DNA from: Cornus controversa
Lineage: Eukaryota > Streptophyta > Magnoliopsida > Cornales > Cornaceae
Direction of reading: 5' to 3'
DNA: 64,000 nt
Assembly (NCBI GenBank): GCA_026545225.1
Contig: CM048845.1
Span: 32,664,501-32,728,500, forward strand
Shown here piece after piece: positions 11,867 through 23,916 of this stretch. Numbering within the stretch: the stretch's first letter is position 1; the number at the start of each line of letters is the position of its first letter. Below the pieces are notes generated by a model. That model saw only the letters and a list, made by a program, of their open reading frames with translations, had not been told where the DNA came from and made no database searches. A program made the translations under genes and the position numbers.

Positions 11867-13569
11867 ATGCAAGGTCGTCGTTCTGTAGCTGATCCTTTGA
11901 TACCTCTTGATCCTGAGCCTGAACGTACTCTTAGACAACAGAGGAACATCCCTGTTGATACAATTGTGCAAGAGGAAGAATTAATTGAAGACATGGCAGA
12001 AGAGAGGAATAACAATCTTGTTCCTAATGCTGATGGAGAAAGAGCTAGACTGCTTAGGGACTACTATGTTCCTGAGACATATACCTCACCAGCAGGTTTT
12101 CAACTGCCCAATGTCACAGCACAGAATTTTGAGATCAAGTCCAGCATTATTCAGATGCTACCATCTTATTTTGGGCTGACTCAAGAAGACCCTTACAAGC
12201 ATCTGGATGACTTCATTGAAGTGTGCTCAACTACAAAAATTCATAACTTCTCTGAAGATGCTTTCAGAATGAGACTTTTTCCATTCTCTCTGAAGACAAA
12301 GCAAAGTATTGGTTCAACTCTCTACCGGCTGGTTCTATCACGACTTGGACTTAGATGCAACATGAGTTTCTCAAGAAGTATTTTCCGATAGGGAAGACCA
12401 ATCAGTTCAGACGTGCTATTACTGGTTTCTCCCAACATGAGGGGGAACAATTTTATGAGACATGGGAAAGATTCAAGGACCTTCTTAGGAAGTGTCCCCA
12501 TCATCAAGTTCCTAAGTGGCAACTAGTGCAGAGTTTTCATGAAGGGCTCACAGAAGCCAACAGACAGATGGTTGATGCGTCGTGTGGAGGTACTTTTATG
12601 TTGAAGAGTGAAGAAGAGGCATGGACCTTATTTGAAAATCTTAGTGAAAACTCTCTATAACATGTGTCCTCTACTCGTTCTAACAAACATGCCACTACAA
12701 GAAAAACTGATGGAATTTTTGAGGTTGGTGTTTCAGAAGCTAAGCCAACTGATATTGATTTAATTGCACAGAAGGTAGCAGCAATTATGGCTGCCAATCA
12801 AACTCCTTCTGCTTCAAATTCTTCATTGCTAGGCCCTTGTGAATTTTGCTCTAGTCCTATGCATAATGTGAGCAATTGCCCTTCAATGGGGCAATTTTCT
12901 GATGTTCAATAAGAGCAAGTTCAAGCTACTTTCACTGGACCAATGAATCCTCCACGAGGTAATACTTACAATTCTACATGGAGGAATCATCTTGATTTTT
13001 CTTACAGTAACCAAGGGGCAGCAATGCAACCATCATATCAACCTAGGACTTTTGTGCCTCAACAGCAATATCAAACACAAAGTCCTATGGCCCGAAGAAT
13101 TTCTGCTATTGAAGACAAGCTGACACTTACCTTGTCTTAATTTGACAAGCTTGATTCTCTCATAGAGACAGTGCAAGCTACTGCAGCAACAGTACAATCT
13201 ACAATTCAGCTAGTGCACTCGCATTCTCAATCCATTACCAAACTGGAATCTCAGTTTGGACAGCTTGCTACTTCATTATGCAGAAGAGAAGAAGGGAAGC
13301 TCCCTAGTCAACCAATTGCTAATCCAAGAGGGATACAAGCTTCCACAAGTAACACACACCATGAGCAAGTTCAAGCCATTACCACTTTGAAGAGTGGGAA
13401 AATAATTGACAATAAGGTGGGTGAGAAGAAAGAAGAAGAAAAAGTGACCACAAGTCCAAGTGCTGAAATTCCTTATGAGCCCAAGGCTCCTTTCCCACAA
13501 CGTTTCCTAGAAGCATCTAAATTGGGGAAGCAAGGGGACAAGCTGCATAACATGATAGAGGTGTTTTGA
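11867..13569 (+). pseudogene. Athila-type gag, broken by a frameshift and in-frame stops
   Basis: The frame starting at 11867 encodes the capsid N-terminal part, including a retrotransposon-gag stretch (PYKHLDDFIEVCSTTKIHNF). It shifts frame around 12310-12355. From 12355 onwards the gag, protease and pol remains share one frame, interrupted by TAA at 12658 and 12910, TAA at 13138, TGA at 13567 and TAG at 14353. The second gag segment carries the YFPIGKTNQFRRAITGFSQ block. A zinc-knuckle-like CEFC-x4-H-x4-C motif lies at about 12838-12885. Gag packages the element RNA into virus-like particles, and this copy cannot make an intact one. Confidence 0.85.
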
Positions 13570-13572
13570 CAA

Positions 13573-14355
13573 GTGAAGATTAATTTGCCACTCCTTGATG
13601 CCATCAAGCAAATTCCTCCTTATGCTAAATTCTTGAAGGACTTGTGCACTCAGAAAAGGCGTTCTAAAAGTCATGTGCCAAAGAAAGTGATGCTGCCACA
13701 ACAAGTAAGTTCAATAATCCAGCAATGTACTCCTCCTAAGTACAAAGATCCTGGTGCTCCAACTATCTCATGTATTATTGGGGAGCACCATGTGGATAAA
13801 GCTTTTCTTGATTTGGATGCAAGTGTGAATTTGCTACCCTATTCAGTTTACTTACAATTGGGCTTGGGAGAATTGAAGCCTACCTCGGTGGTATTGCAAT
13901 TTGCAGATAGATCAACAAAGCAGCCCCGAGGAATCATAGAAGATGTGCTCATTAAAGTGGACAAGTTCTACTTTCCTGTTGATTTTATTGTACTTGACAC
14001 TAAGCCGGTTCACAATCCGAAGAGGCACATTCTAGTGATCCTTGGTCGACCTTTCTTAGCTACTGCTGATGCTTGCATAAATTGTAGGTCAGGGATCATA
14101 GATATTTCCTTTGGCAACATGAATGTCAAGCTTAATGTGTTCAATGCTATCCAACACCCTCCAGATCAGAGTGATGTGTTCTGCATGGATGATATTGATG
14201 AATGTGTAGAGGAATTTGTTCCATCCTCTATATCTCGAAACTCCCTAGAGGTATGTAAGTCACTTTATGACTTTGAGAACATTAATGATGAAGGGTTGTG
14301 TGAAGAAGTGCATTCTATGCTGGAAGTGGATGCTATTCAGAATACTCCACCATAG
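13573..14355 (+). pseudogene. Athila-type aspartic protease region
   Basis: This segment of 260 codons continues the gag frame after a TGA stop. The basic linker PYAKFLKDLCT-KRR precedes a retropepsin-like domain: the active-site region reads LDLDASVNLLPYSVY (D80 in this segment) and the downstream ILGRPFLATA block is conserved. In Athila elements the active site is normally D-L-G-A-S, so the glycine has been replaced by aspartate here and activity is doubtful. It ends at a TAG that separates it from the RT frame. The protease would process the gag-pol polyprotein. Confidence 0.8.
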
Positions 14356-14400
14356 AGAATTCCAATTGAGCCACTACCTTTTCTCTCTAGCACTCCCTTA

Positions 14401-16131
14401 GTGCCTTCATTGGAGTCCCCTCCAGAGTTAGAATTGAAGCCTTTGCCTGATAAATTAAAGTATGTATTCTTGGGGGCACAGAAAACCCTTCCTGTTATAA
14501 TTGCCTCTGATCTGACAGAAATTCAAGAGAAAGGCTTAGTAGAGGTTTTATACCAACATCGTGAAGCAATTGGATGGAGTGTTGCTGATCTTAAGGGCAT
14601 TGATCCCTCAGTTTGCATGCACAAAATCCATTTAGAAGAAGGATGTAAGCCAACTAGAGAGGCACAGAGGCGACTGAACCCCAACATGAAGGAGGTGGTA
14701 AAGAAAGAGGTTGTCAAATTACTTGATGCAGGCATCATTTATCCAATTTTTGACAGCACATGGGTGAGTCCGACACAAGTGGTTCCAAAGAAGTGTGGTC
14801 TTACAATTGTCCCTAACTCTATGGGAGAGCTTGTTCCACAACGTACTGCCACAGGTTGGCGTGTTTGCATTGATTACAGAAAGCTCAATTCTATGACAAG
14901 GAAGGATCACTTCCCTCTTCCATTCATTGATCAAATACTTGAAAGGTTAGCTGGTCAGAGCTATTATTGCTTTCTGGATGGCTACTCTGGTTATAACCAA
15001 GTAGCTATGGATCCAGAAGATCAAGAGAAGACCACTTTCACTTGTCCCTTTGGTACTTTTGCTTATCGTCGTATGCCTTTTGGATTATGTAATGCTCCGG
15101 CTACATTCCAGAGGTGTATGATGGCCATCTTTTCTGACACAGTGGAAAAATTCTTGGAGGTGTTCATGGATGACTTCTCTATTTTTGGATCATCCTTTGA
15201 ACACTATTTGAGCAATTTATCACTTGTACTTCAAAGGTGCCTAGAACGGAATTTGGTACTTAGTTGGGAGAAGAGCCATTTTATGGTGAAAGAAGGTATT
15301 GTATTGGGCCATATTGTTTCAGAGAGGGGCATTGAAGTTGATAAAACAAAGATCGACTTAATTGCAACTCTGCCTCATCCAACTTCGGTAAGGCAAGTTC
15401 GATCTTTCTTAAGCCATGCTGGGTTCTATAGAAGATTTATCAAGAATTTTAGTAAAGTTGCTCGACCATTGTGCCAATTGTTATCTAAAGATTTTCCCTT
15501 TATCTTTGATGAAGATTGTGTGAAAACTTTTGAAAAGCTTCGGTCTCTGTTATCCTCTGCACCAATTATGCAGTCTCCAAAATGGGCTTTACCTTTTGAA
15601 ATCATGTGTGATGCCTCTAATTATGCAGTGGGAGCCGTGTTGGGACAGAGAGAAGAGAAACGACCACATGTCATCTATTACGCTAGTAAGACTCTCTCTG
15701 ATACCCAACTCAATTATACAACCACAGAGAAAGAGCTTCTAGCTGTAGTATTTGCCTTGGACAAGTTTTGTTCTTATTTATTGGGGTCCAAGGTGGTTAT
15801 CTACTCTGATCATGCAGCATTGAGACACTTATTGGCAAAGAAAGAAACCAAACCACGTCTTATTCGGTGGATTTTATTGCTGCAAGAATTTGATTTGGAG
15901 ATAAAAGACAAGAAGGGGACGGAGAATGTGGTTGCGGATCATTTATCTCAGATTGAGTTTGAGCCGGTGATCGATGCATTACCTATTCGAGACTCATTCC
16001 CGGATGAGCAATTGTTTGAAATTGCTTTGATGAAAGTTAATGGCCAAAGGTTGAAGCATTGTGTGGAAGGATGTGTGCCAAAAAGAGACGTAGAGTCCGT
16101 CGACTTGACGGATCCCGTCTATCCGACTTAA
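14401..16131 (+). CDS. Athila-type reverse transcriptase-RNase H, integrase core deleted
   Basis: This uninterrupted frame of 576 codons encodes Ty3/gypsy reverse transcriptase and RNase H. RT signatures in order are the entry block [52 protein letters not shown] and the catalytic [10 protein letters not shown]. The tether [15 protein letters not shown] follows. RNase H shows [27 protein letters not shown] and [10 protein letters not shown]. After the [16 protein letters not shown] linker the frame passes directly into KVNGQRLKH and VESVDLTDP, which belong to the integrase C-terminus. The zinc-binding and DDE-core parts (several hundred residues) are absent, with the junction near 16020. The reading frame has survived the deletion. 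The annotated start is simply the codon after the preceding stop region; in an intact element this is part of a gag-pol polyprotein. Confidence 0.92.
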   Translation: MPSLESPPELELKPLPDKLKYVFLGAQKTLPVIIASDLTEIQEKGLVEVLYQHREAIGWSVADLKGIDPSVCMHKIHLEEGCKPTREAQRRLNPNMKEVVKKEVVKLLDAGIIYPIFDSTWVSPTQVVPKKCGLTIVPNSMGELVPQRTATGWRVCIDYRKLNSMTRKDHFPLPFIDQILERLAGQSYYCFLDGYSGYNQVAMDPEDQEKTTFTCPFGTFAYRRMPFGLCNAPATFQRCMMAIFSDTVEKFLEVFMDDFSIFGSSFEHYLSNLSLVLQRCLERNLVLSWEKSHFMVKEGIVLGHIVSERGIEVDKTKIDLIATLPHPTSVRQVRSFLSHAGFYRRFIKNFSKVARPLCQLLSKDFPFIFDEDCVKTFEKLRSLLSSAPIMQSPKWALPFEIMCDASNYAVGAVLGQREEKRPHVIYYASKTLSDTQLNYTTTEKELLAVVFALDKFCSYLLGSKVVIYSDHAALRHLLAKKETKPRLIRWILLLQEFDLEIKDKKGTENVVADHLSQIEFEPVIDALPIRDSFPDEQLFEIALMKVNGQRLKHCVEGCVPKRDVESVDLTDPVYPT

Positions 16132-17019
16132 TCCTTTCGGAGAGTCAATCGTCTCCTACGGACGTTAAATTGTAGGTTCTGTATGTATTTCTATACTTTA
16201 TTTCCTTTAGTTTTCTTTAATTTTAATTTTTAGTTTTAGTTTTCTTAAGTTTTTCTTCAATTCTAGTTGTGTTTTAATATTTTTTCTTTGAGTTTTTGAT
16301 ATATAAGTTGCTTCCGGAGGATGCCAAGAGGTGTACCGAGGTATTTGGACTCAAGACGGGTGAAAAATAGTGCTCTCGGTTGACCTTGGGCGATGGAGAC
16401 TCAAAAATATCAAGTCTCGGTCGACCTTGGGCGATAGAGGTCCAACAGGCATCCAGGAGGGGGATCGATCGCCCCAGAGGAGGGGGATCGATAGCCCCAT
16501 GGTTTTTCAAGTGATCACCCACCAGCAGGTGGGCGATCGATCGCCCATCCAAGGGGGGATCGATCGCCCAGGCCCATGGAAGGGCTGCCCGAATTTTTAA
16601 GGCCTATAAAGGCCACCTCTCATCCTTTGTTGCTACCACTTGCATCCTAGACCTCTTTGAACTCCAATTCAAGTCCTACATCATCCGAAAAATTAATTTC
16701 TTCAATTAGTGAGTATTAAACAAGAATTCAACATTGATCATCATCAACTTCAACATCAAATTGGATCAAAAATCACTAGTTCTCAAAGGAAGCTCTCACT
16801 TTTTCAAGTTCAACATCAAAGTAAGTGAAGTTTTTCTTTGAAGAAATTGTTCAAATCTTTTTGAGGGCTTTTGAAGATCAAGTTTGGGGGATCAATTTGG
16901 TGCATTCACTTGTTCGATTTGGGTGGAAAAATTGCCAAAAAAAGGAGGTTGAAGGTTACAAAAGAATTGTGCACACCAAGTGTTCGATTTAATTCCTCAA
17001 CCACACTTTTTCTACTTCT
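16132..17019 (+). other. Athila post-pol leader with a GATCGATC word array
   Basis: This is non-coding sequence between pol and the third ORF. It contains four variants of GGGGATCGATCGCCCC at 16461-16571, one of which (16531-16546, GGGCGATCGATCGCCC) is a perfect palindrome. A purine tract AAGTTTGGGGGA at 16880-16891 resembles the element's polypurine tract. Confidence 0.8.
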
Positions 17020-18240
17020 ATGGCACCAAAGAGAGCAAGTCACCAAGGTGCTTCAAGTTCCCGTAATCCTCGCCGAGCGAGGCATGATCCGACCAGAGGT
17101 TCTTCACGATCTCGCCGAGAAGGTATTCAAGAGAGATGGCATCCAAGGGCGTTGAACTTTGAAACCACGTTTGACATAGCCGAACTTTATGGTATGTTTC
17201 TCGAGACACGATGGGGGATTTCTGACATCCGTCGTCGTCGGTCGGCATCCATTTTTGTTCCACTCTCATCTACTATTTACCCGAGACTTGTCAAGGTATT
17301 TTATCAGAACTTAATGCTGACACCTGATGAGCAGGTTGTGCTTACTTCTTCCGTAGATGGAACAATAGTTCGAGTGGACATGTCATCCATTGCCATTGCC
17401 ATGGGTTGTCCTCATAAGTGCCCAGATGATTTATCTCATATCTATACTCCTCTACCCGACGAGTTGTCAGTGGGTAATGTGGTTGCACGTTTGTGTGCCA
17501 ACCAATTTTCCGGGCCGAAAAGGAATGCAGCTTCAAAGTCTTCAATGCCGAATCATTTATGATTCCTTGACGCTGTTCTACTCAAGAATGTATGTCCAAT
17601 TGGACATAAAACCTAAAGACGTCAAGAGTTCCTCAGAGCCCTATATGCTATACATTTTGGGCATTGGCTGTCATTCCCACAGATTGTCTGGGGCCAGATG
17701 GAGAAATTCTATTCCAAAGTTGTGGCCAAGGCACCAGACAGTGCATGTGACTGGGAGTTTCCATTCCCTACTATTATTCACTAGTTGCTTATGGCACAAG
17801 GGTATGCAGTCCATGAGGACGAGCTTGCCTTTCCACGTGATCTTCATTATGGCACGCATGACTGGAATTTGAGCCGATCACATATGCATCAGAGAGTCAT
17901 AGCGGCGCCTGGTGAGGTATCTCGGTTGGCCCAGGGAGGAGAGCATATAGATATACCACCACCGGTGGAAAATCTAGAGGAGATGGAGGCTGCGGAAGAG
18001 GAGGTGCATGCACAGGCTGGTAGCCATGATTATCAATATTTAGAGGGGCAGATTGCTGGGTTGACAGCCTAGTTTGGCACCCTACAGACAGAGGTCTCCA
18101 CACAGTTTGGAGCAATGAGAACAGAGATGGCGGATCACTTTCGTGACACTCACCAAGAGCAACTAGAGATGAGGAGGATGATGCGTGCACTGATACGCCA
18201 AGCAAACTTGGATCCGGATGCTCAGTCACCACCACATCCT
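17020..18240 (+). pseudogene. Third ORF of the Athila-like element (env position), degraded
   Basis: The open frame from the ATG at 17020 runs 180 codons with an Arg/Ser-rich N-terminus and a block around IYPRLVKVFYQNL that resembles the plant transposon-associated domain often found downstream of Athila/Tat pol. It then shifts frame near 17540. The family-like reading continues as MEKFYSKVVAKAPDSACDW (about 17697-17753), meets a TAG, continues from 17785, meets another TAG at 18070 and ends near 18240. Athila elements commonly carry an extra gene here that has been called env-like. I see no signal peptide or membrane segment in this copy and make no claim of an envelope function. Confidence 0.6.
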
Positions 18241-19777
18241 TGACAGGAAGGTAACAATCTTTTGTATTTTATTTTATTTTTAGTTTTTATTTTTCTTTTT
18301 ATTTTTCTTTTTGTAGTTAGATTTTTTTTTGATAAAAAAAAAATGAAAAAAAAATGTTTTTTTTAGGAAATTTCTCTTTCATATTTATTTTCACCCATAC
18401 TATTTTCACTTGATCTTTGGGGTATAGTGGTTTGTTTTGACAGGTTCTAACATCCAAGTTTGGGGGTGTGCTTTCATTGCCTTCATGCTGATGGTGTACT
18501 CTATTTTCTTTCCACTACTCCGAATTTCTGGTAACATCATTTTTACTCTTCTCTTTGCTTTGATTGATAGTACATTGAGGACAATGTACAGTTTAAGTTT
18601 GGGGGTGAGGCGATGCCTATTCAGGTGCTTTATTGCATTATGGGGAGAAATTTGTGTGAAATTCTTTTTGTTTTAGGATTTTTGTTTATTTTATTTTCTT
18701 GGTTTATTTTTTTATTTGATTTTGTTTTATTTTTAGATAGAATGTTTTGACATTATTCAATGGATTAATACCTTATGTAGGTGCGTAACTTGAAAATTTT
18801 GAGTATGTTCTAAATTTTTGAAAACTATGGTTTGAATTATGTGATTTTAATCATGGTTTGCAATAACATGTTTTGGAGTGATTAATTTTAGTTTCCTTAC
18901 ATGCACAAACACACTAGCATAATCTTGTGGGGTATAAACCTATGTTTTGAGTTATTGAGTTACATATGCTTGATATTAATTAGTATCTCTTGAGAATGAG
19001 TACCGATGATGTGTTATACTTGACTTCAATGAAAAAAGAAAGAAAAGAAGTGAAAAAAAAAGAAATATATGTGATGAATAAGCAAATCAATTTGATCCTT
19101 TTCATGAGTAACCAGCCTCTATGCCTCAGGAAGCACGGAGTGTTCGCGTCAAAAGTGAAAGGGTGAGAAAAGATGAGCATTGGTTGTCTTGATTTGTAAC
19201 CTGACTGATTCGAGTAATTAGGTCTTCGGGGTATCTTAAAGCCTAGTGCCCTAAAGCCATCTGGTTTGGGAGTCACTGACTGAAAGCTTGCTACATGGAT
19301 CTTTCAGAAAGCTTAATAGATCAAGACATTGCACAACCAATAAAGCAATGAAAAAAAAGAGAATTGAAAAAAATGATGAAAAAGTCATGTATTCATGTTG
19401 GGAAGTATGATTTCAATAAGGGGAGCTAGTGAGTTGAAGGGGTATGTGCCTTAATATATTCAGAGCTTGGTTTTGCTACATGAGAGGACTATTAGTTCAC
19501 TTTACACGAGGGAGCTAGAGTTGATTACTTTGATATATGTTGATGTGAATTATGCATGGGGACCATTGATTTGAATTATAGAATTTGAAAGTTTGAAATT
19601 ATTCTTGAATGCAAGTTTGTAACTATATATTGTAATCTTCTTCTTGAATTAATGTTGAAACAGAATTTTGAATGTTTGTGGGTAACATTTCTGGAAACCC
19701 TCACGAGACTATACTCGTCCACTAGGGGGAACCTAAGGGTTTAAAGGCTTGTTGCATATGCTAAATGCAATCGTTTC
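18241..19777 (+). other. Athila 3' non-coding region with repeated polypurine-tract-like motifs
   Basis: AAGTTTGGGGGTG occurs at 18456-18468 and 18595-18607, identical to the true polypurine tract immediately before the 3' LTR at 22384-22396. The rest is AT-rich without coding capacity. The segment is interrupted at 19777 by the nested LTR and resumes at 22283. Confidence 0.8.
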
Positions 19778-20039
19778 TGTCACGCCCCAAAATCTGGACC
19801 GCCGGGACTCCCCCGGACCGACCCGAATCTCGGGTGTGAACCCGTTCATCAAACCCCAATGAACCCCCCCTCATATGTCTCTGTTATCGCGGAAGCTAAT
19901 CATACACATGTAATTATCCATGCGTACACTCATCACTACCCATCCCAATAGGCCTTGCATTGGTCCATGCATCCATGACATTCCATTTCCACTCCTAAAT
20001 CATGAAAAATCATAAGAAATCACATTTTTAAGGTTTTGA

Positions 20040-20240
20040 AGACTTTGAGGCGCCTCAAAGTCACTTTTGAGTCGCCTGGAACTTCCAGTAGGGTCAAAGT
20101 CATCAAAAATGCACTTTGAGGCGCCTCAAACTCCACTTTGAGGCGTCTCAAAGATTTCCAGGCGCCTCAAAGTCGACTTTGAGCCGCCTCAAACTTTTCT
20201 AGGCGCCTCAAAGTGGACTTTGAGCCACCTCAAACTGCAC
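20040..20240. repeat. Array of AGGCGCCTCAAAG words
   Basis: About eight variants of (TTTGAG)GCGCCTCAAA occur within 200 bp. The unit TTTGAGGCGCCTCAAA is a perfect 16-bp palindrome, so copies can pair with themselves and with each other. The array lies inside the transcribed part of the nested LTR. Confidence 0.85.
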
Positions 20241-21023
20241 CAGTTCCGAAATTTTGACAGCACTCCTCAACCTGACTTCAAATGCTAATATCTCACAATC
20301 CGTAACTCTGTTTGACCTGAAATTTGACATGGATCATCCTCAAGATGTCTAGTTTCTAACCCAATTTGAATCATTCAAAAATACCAACCATAACTCAAAT
20401 TATACTCAATTTAATGGGTGTAGGTCAGATTTCCAACCCTTGCACCAAAACATGCCTATCTTTCTCAATATAAATCGAAACAAGGTCTATGACCCCTCAA
20501 AACGAAGCTAACACAATTCTCTTTCCATATAAATACATTGTGCAAAATTACAAGTCACAAACCACATACACCAAAAATTTAGATTTAAGTGCATGAAACC
20601 GTAAAGCACCAATAATACATGTTTTCGAAAAACAAATGGTCTTTACATATTCATATCATGCATATGGTCCACAATCCGGACATGCATTCCAACAAAACAA
20701 CATAAAGTCTTTAAAATGACCAAAACCACTCCACGCCAATGTACTATTGGGGAGTCTCCATCACCTCCTTTCCATTTCCTGAAAAATGTTAATCCACATG
20801 GGATGAGCAACCACAAGCTCAGTAGAAACATTTAAAACATAATTCCACCAACTCCGTGAATACCACATAATCATACATATGCATTTAATATATTGAGAAT
20901 TCATGCACACAACACAACCATATCACAAACAAGGTAGAATACAACATGATATGCACAACTCCCTCATCCTTCCCACATATTGGTCTCCCATTTCCCGTGG
21001 ACAACCAATCCCACCTATAGAGG

Positions 21024-21147
21024 GTTACCTTTACCGGAATACCTCTTGATGGTTACCTTTACCGGAATACCTCACTACACATCAATCCATGAGGGTACCT
21101 TGACCGGAATACCTCACGAGGGTTACCTTTACCGGAATACCTCGCCG
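21024..21147. repeat. Short tandem repeat built on TTACCTTTACCGGAATACCTC-type units
   Basis: Four copies of GG(T)TACCTT-ACCGGAATACCTC occur in irregular tandem within the nested LTR. The outer LTR has a different repetitive block at the corresponding place (9390-9640), so this part of the LTR appears to change rapidly. Confidence 0.8.
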
Positions 21148-22396
21148 TATGGATTCCACCGTTCACATTGCTTGCCTCCCTCACCATGCCAATGAAAATG
21201 AACCCCACAATTTTATCAAATGTACATTCATAATTTGCAACCAATAAGGCATCCAACAATCACACTTAAACAAATTCCCATTTAGGCATTATATGCATTT
21301 ATAATGGACATGTTTCACACCTCTATATTTCACATAACACACATCCTTCACAATGCTTTTAAAGCAATTTATCAAACACATGAAGTCACCCTCACAATTA
21401 TACATGAATCCACCAAAATAAATTCATAAATCAACCCCAACATGCTCATAAATTTCTCTAAGGCATTTATAAGCATACCATCATATCAACCAACATTATT
21501 AGCACATTTAATGATATAAAATAACATGCTTGAACATTGAGGAACATCTATTTACTCCACATAACCAATTGGTTGTCATAGACAACCAATATACTCACAA
21601 GAATCCTGAATTTTATGAGTTAAACATCCCTACCTCAAATTGGAAGAGCTTCCAATTGAATTCCCCCGAATCTCACCCAAAAGATCAACCTTCTCCAAAA
21701 ATGATTTTGGACCGATCAATCTCAAGCTCTCAACGCGTAGATCGTTTCTTCCTTCTTTGGCAAAATCAAACTCTCACCCGAAGCCCCTCAAAATCCATGA
21801 AGAAAGGAAGAAGATGAAGAAGCTATGTATATATATGTATAGATGCTTACACGGCTGGGAGAAGAGAGTGATAATGGCTGAGATCCCATGGCTATTTATA
21901 GCCTAAATGACCTACTCATAATTACAAGTATGCCATCACATTTTCACTAAACCTTCCCGGGCTCATTTTCGGAGTTCCGTAACTTCGATTGACACGAAAT
22001 CAATTCCTTTGCGCGTCAAATATTTTATTTAAGCTATCCTCAAAATTTGAGGTCATTTCGAGACTTTTAGATTTTCTGAGCCCACGGGGCCCGCGCTCCT
22101 AGGTTGACCGGACCCGAAAAAGTCAACTTTTGCCAAACGCTCCAAAAACTTCTCCAAACCTTAAATAAGTTATCTAAACATGCATTTTACCTTTAAAACA
22201 CATATACAATCATTTAATGTCTTAATATAACAACTAAATGAAAATTCAAGAAAACCGGCCAAAAATGGTCACGGTCCTTACAGTTTCTCCCACGAAAGTG
22301 GAGTTGGGTAGTTTAGTTAGTATTTAGTAGTTTCTTTTGTTTTAGTTTTCTTTTATTATATTGCTAAGGGACTAGCAATATGTAAGTTTGGGGGTG

Positions 22397-23916
22397 TGAT
22401 AGGCGTTGAATGTTACGCATTCTAGCCTCTTAACTTATGTATTTTATTCTCTTAGTGATAGATTATTTTGTGATTTTACTTTGTTTTAGTGTTTTCTGTA
22501 TTTTGAGGGCCTTAATGATTATTTCAGTTAAAACCAAGCTTTTGGGCTTTTAAAGAAGACATCCAAGATGGTGAGATGAAGCCTACATCAAGGAGATTCA
22601 CTCAACCATTTATTTCAACTCAATTCAGCCCAAGAAAGAGATCCAAGAGAATTACAACTGCTTGAGAAGGTTTCGGGCCTGAAGCCCAAATTTGCGCATA
22701 ATACAGTCTTAATCCCGTTTTGGAAAACGGACCAGAAGTATTATTTTCGAGCCTCCAATCGACATTATTTTCTAGTGGGATTGAACGAAATTTGATTCTG
22801 CACACTTTTGTATTTCACAAAAATTCCATAAATCGGACTTCTAGTGGGTCAAAAGTTGGGCCGAAGTCAGCAGGAAAAACCCACCTGATTAGTGCTGCGG
22901 GAAACCCTAATTTATTCCTAATTGGATTAGGACTTTGGTGTATTCTCTTGGGGAATAAAGTGAAGAATAAGAGGCTGAGGAGAGAGGAGATTAGAGAGAG
23001 AGAGAACAGAGATTAAAGAGTCTAAGAGGGCTGAGAAGAGAACAGAAACATATTGCAGAGCCATTGGAGAACAAAGTCATACGCGTAATTCAGAAAGATG
23101 ATGTCTTCTTCCTCAACAGTTGAAGCTTCTTCTTCTACCATGAGCGGCTAGTTCATCCACTAGGGTTTTGATGTAGCCCTAACAAAGCATCAATGATTTG
23201 ATTGTTTTAATTATTGGGGACCTTTATATACATGCATAGATTGTGTAATTCAGAGGATTCTTAGTATAGAATTGAGCAATAAAAGTCTTGTAAATTCAAT
23301 CTCAACGATTTCTTATCTTGTCTTAGATATTTAGTTATTGTTATTAAACTCAATCCCTCTTGTTTTCTGTGATCATGAGAGAGATTATTACACAATGGTA
23401 ATCACTGAATATATTGTTAAGAGCTTTGATGGATTATGCCTAGAGAAGATGAACCATACTGCACCCTAGATTAGAGTAGTTAGGCAGATGGCCCATGCCA
23501 ATCGAAGATAGTCCATGGCTTAGCCTTAATCTATGTTATCTTCTTGACGGATGAAGGTGAGCTTGTAGCCACCGACACCACTTATGCATGATGTAATTCC
23601 CCTATAGTTGATTCAATTGACCATTGATTGTGGAGTTAGTGGTGAAGTCAAACACCCTAGATTTCTCTCATATTATCTTCATTATCCATTTACCTTTGAT
23701 TTATTTTATTTTATCTTTTTAATTAGTTTAAAAATCAGAATTCTTTTCTCTTAAATTTAATTAAAATTAATTCCGTATTCCAACTCATCAGACCATAATC
23801 CCTGAGGTACGATACCCCTTCCTTTCGATAGCCCTATTCTGCAAGGAATTCGTTCTATTGCGAAGTGTGGAAATTTTTAATTGATATATTTTTGAGTCAC
23901 ACTCACACACGAATCA
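22397..23916 (+). mobile_element. 3' LTR of the Athila-like retrotransposon
   Basis: This 1520-bp LTR starts TGATAGGCG right after the polypurine tract AAGTTTGGGGGTG (22384-22396) and ends CGAATCA. The right flank CAACT (23917-23921) equals the left flank at 10199-10203, so the insertion is intact at both ends. The whole element spans 10204-23916, including the nested 2.5-kb LTR. Confidence 0.95.

Larger units (their letters stand above)
19778..22282 (-). mobile_element. Nested solo LTR, 2505 bp, minus orientation
   Basis: This LTR begins TGTCACGCCCC and ends GGTCCTTACA, and it is flanked by a perfect 5-bp duplication GTTTC (19773-19777 and 22283-22287). Transcription signals read on the minus strand: a TATA box GGCTATAAATAGCC near 21900 is followed by a leader-like segment. 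It contains a palindromic word array (20040-20240) and a four-unit repeat built on TTACCTTTACCGGAATACCTC-type units (21024-21147). A GCTCATCCC-pyrimidine-CAG motif is present (minus, 20812-20763). No internal coding region or second LTR is present, so it is a solo LTR left by recombination. It is related to the outer LTR (8130-24873) and to the LTR-like sequence at 52482-54270. Confidence 0.9.

Noticed and set aside
16132..16230. Alternative frame after pol with a basic KKRRRV-like stretch
   Set aside because: I considered it as a frameshifted integrase tail, but the pol frame itself already contains the expected KVNGQRLKH and VESVDLTDP ending.
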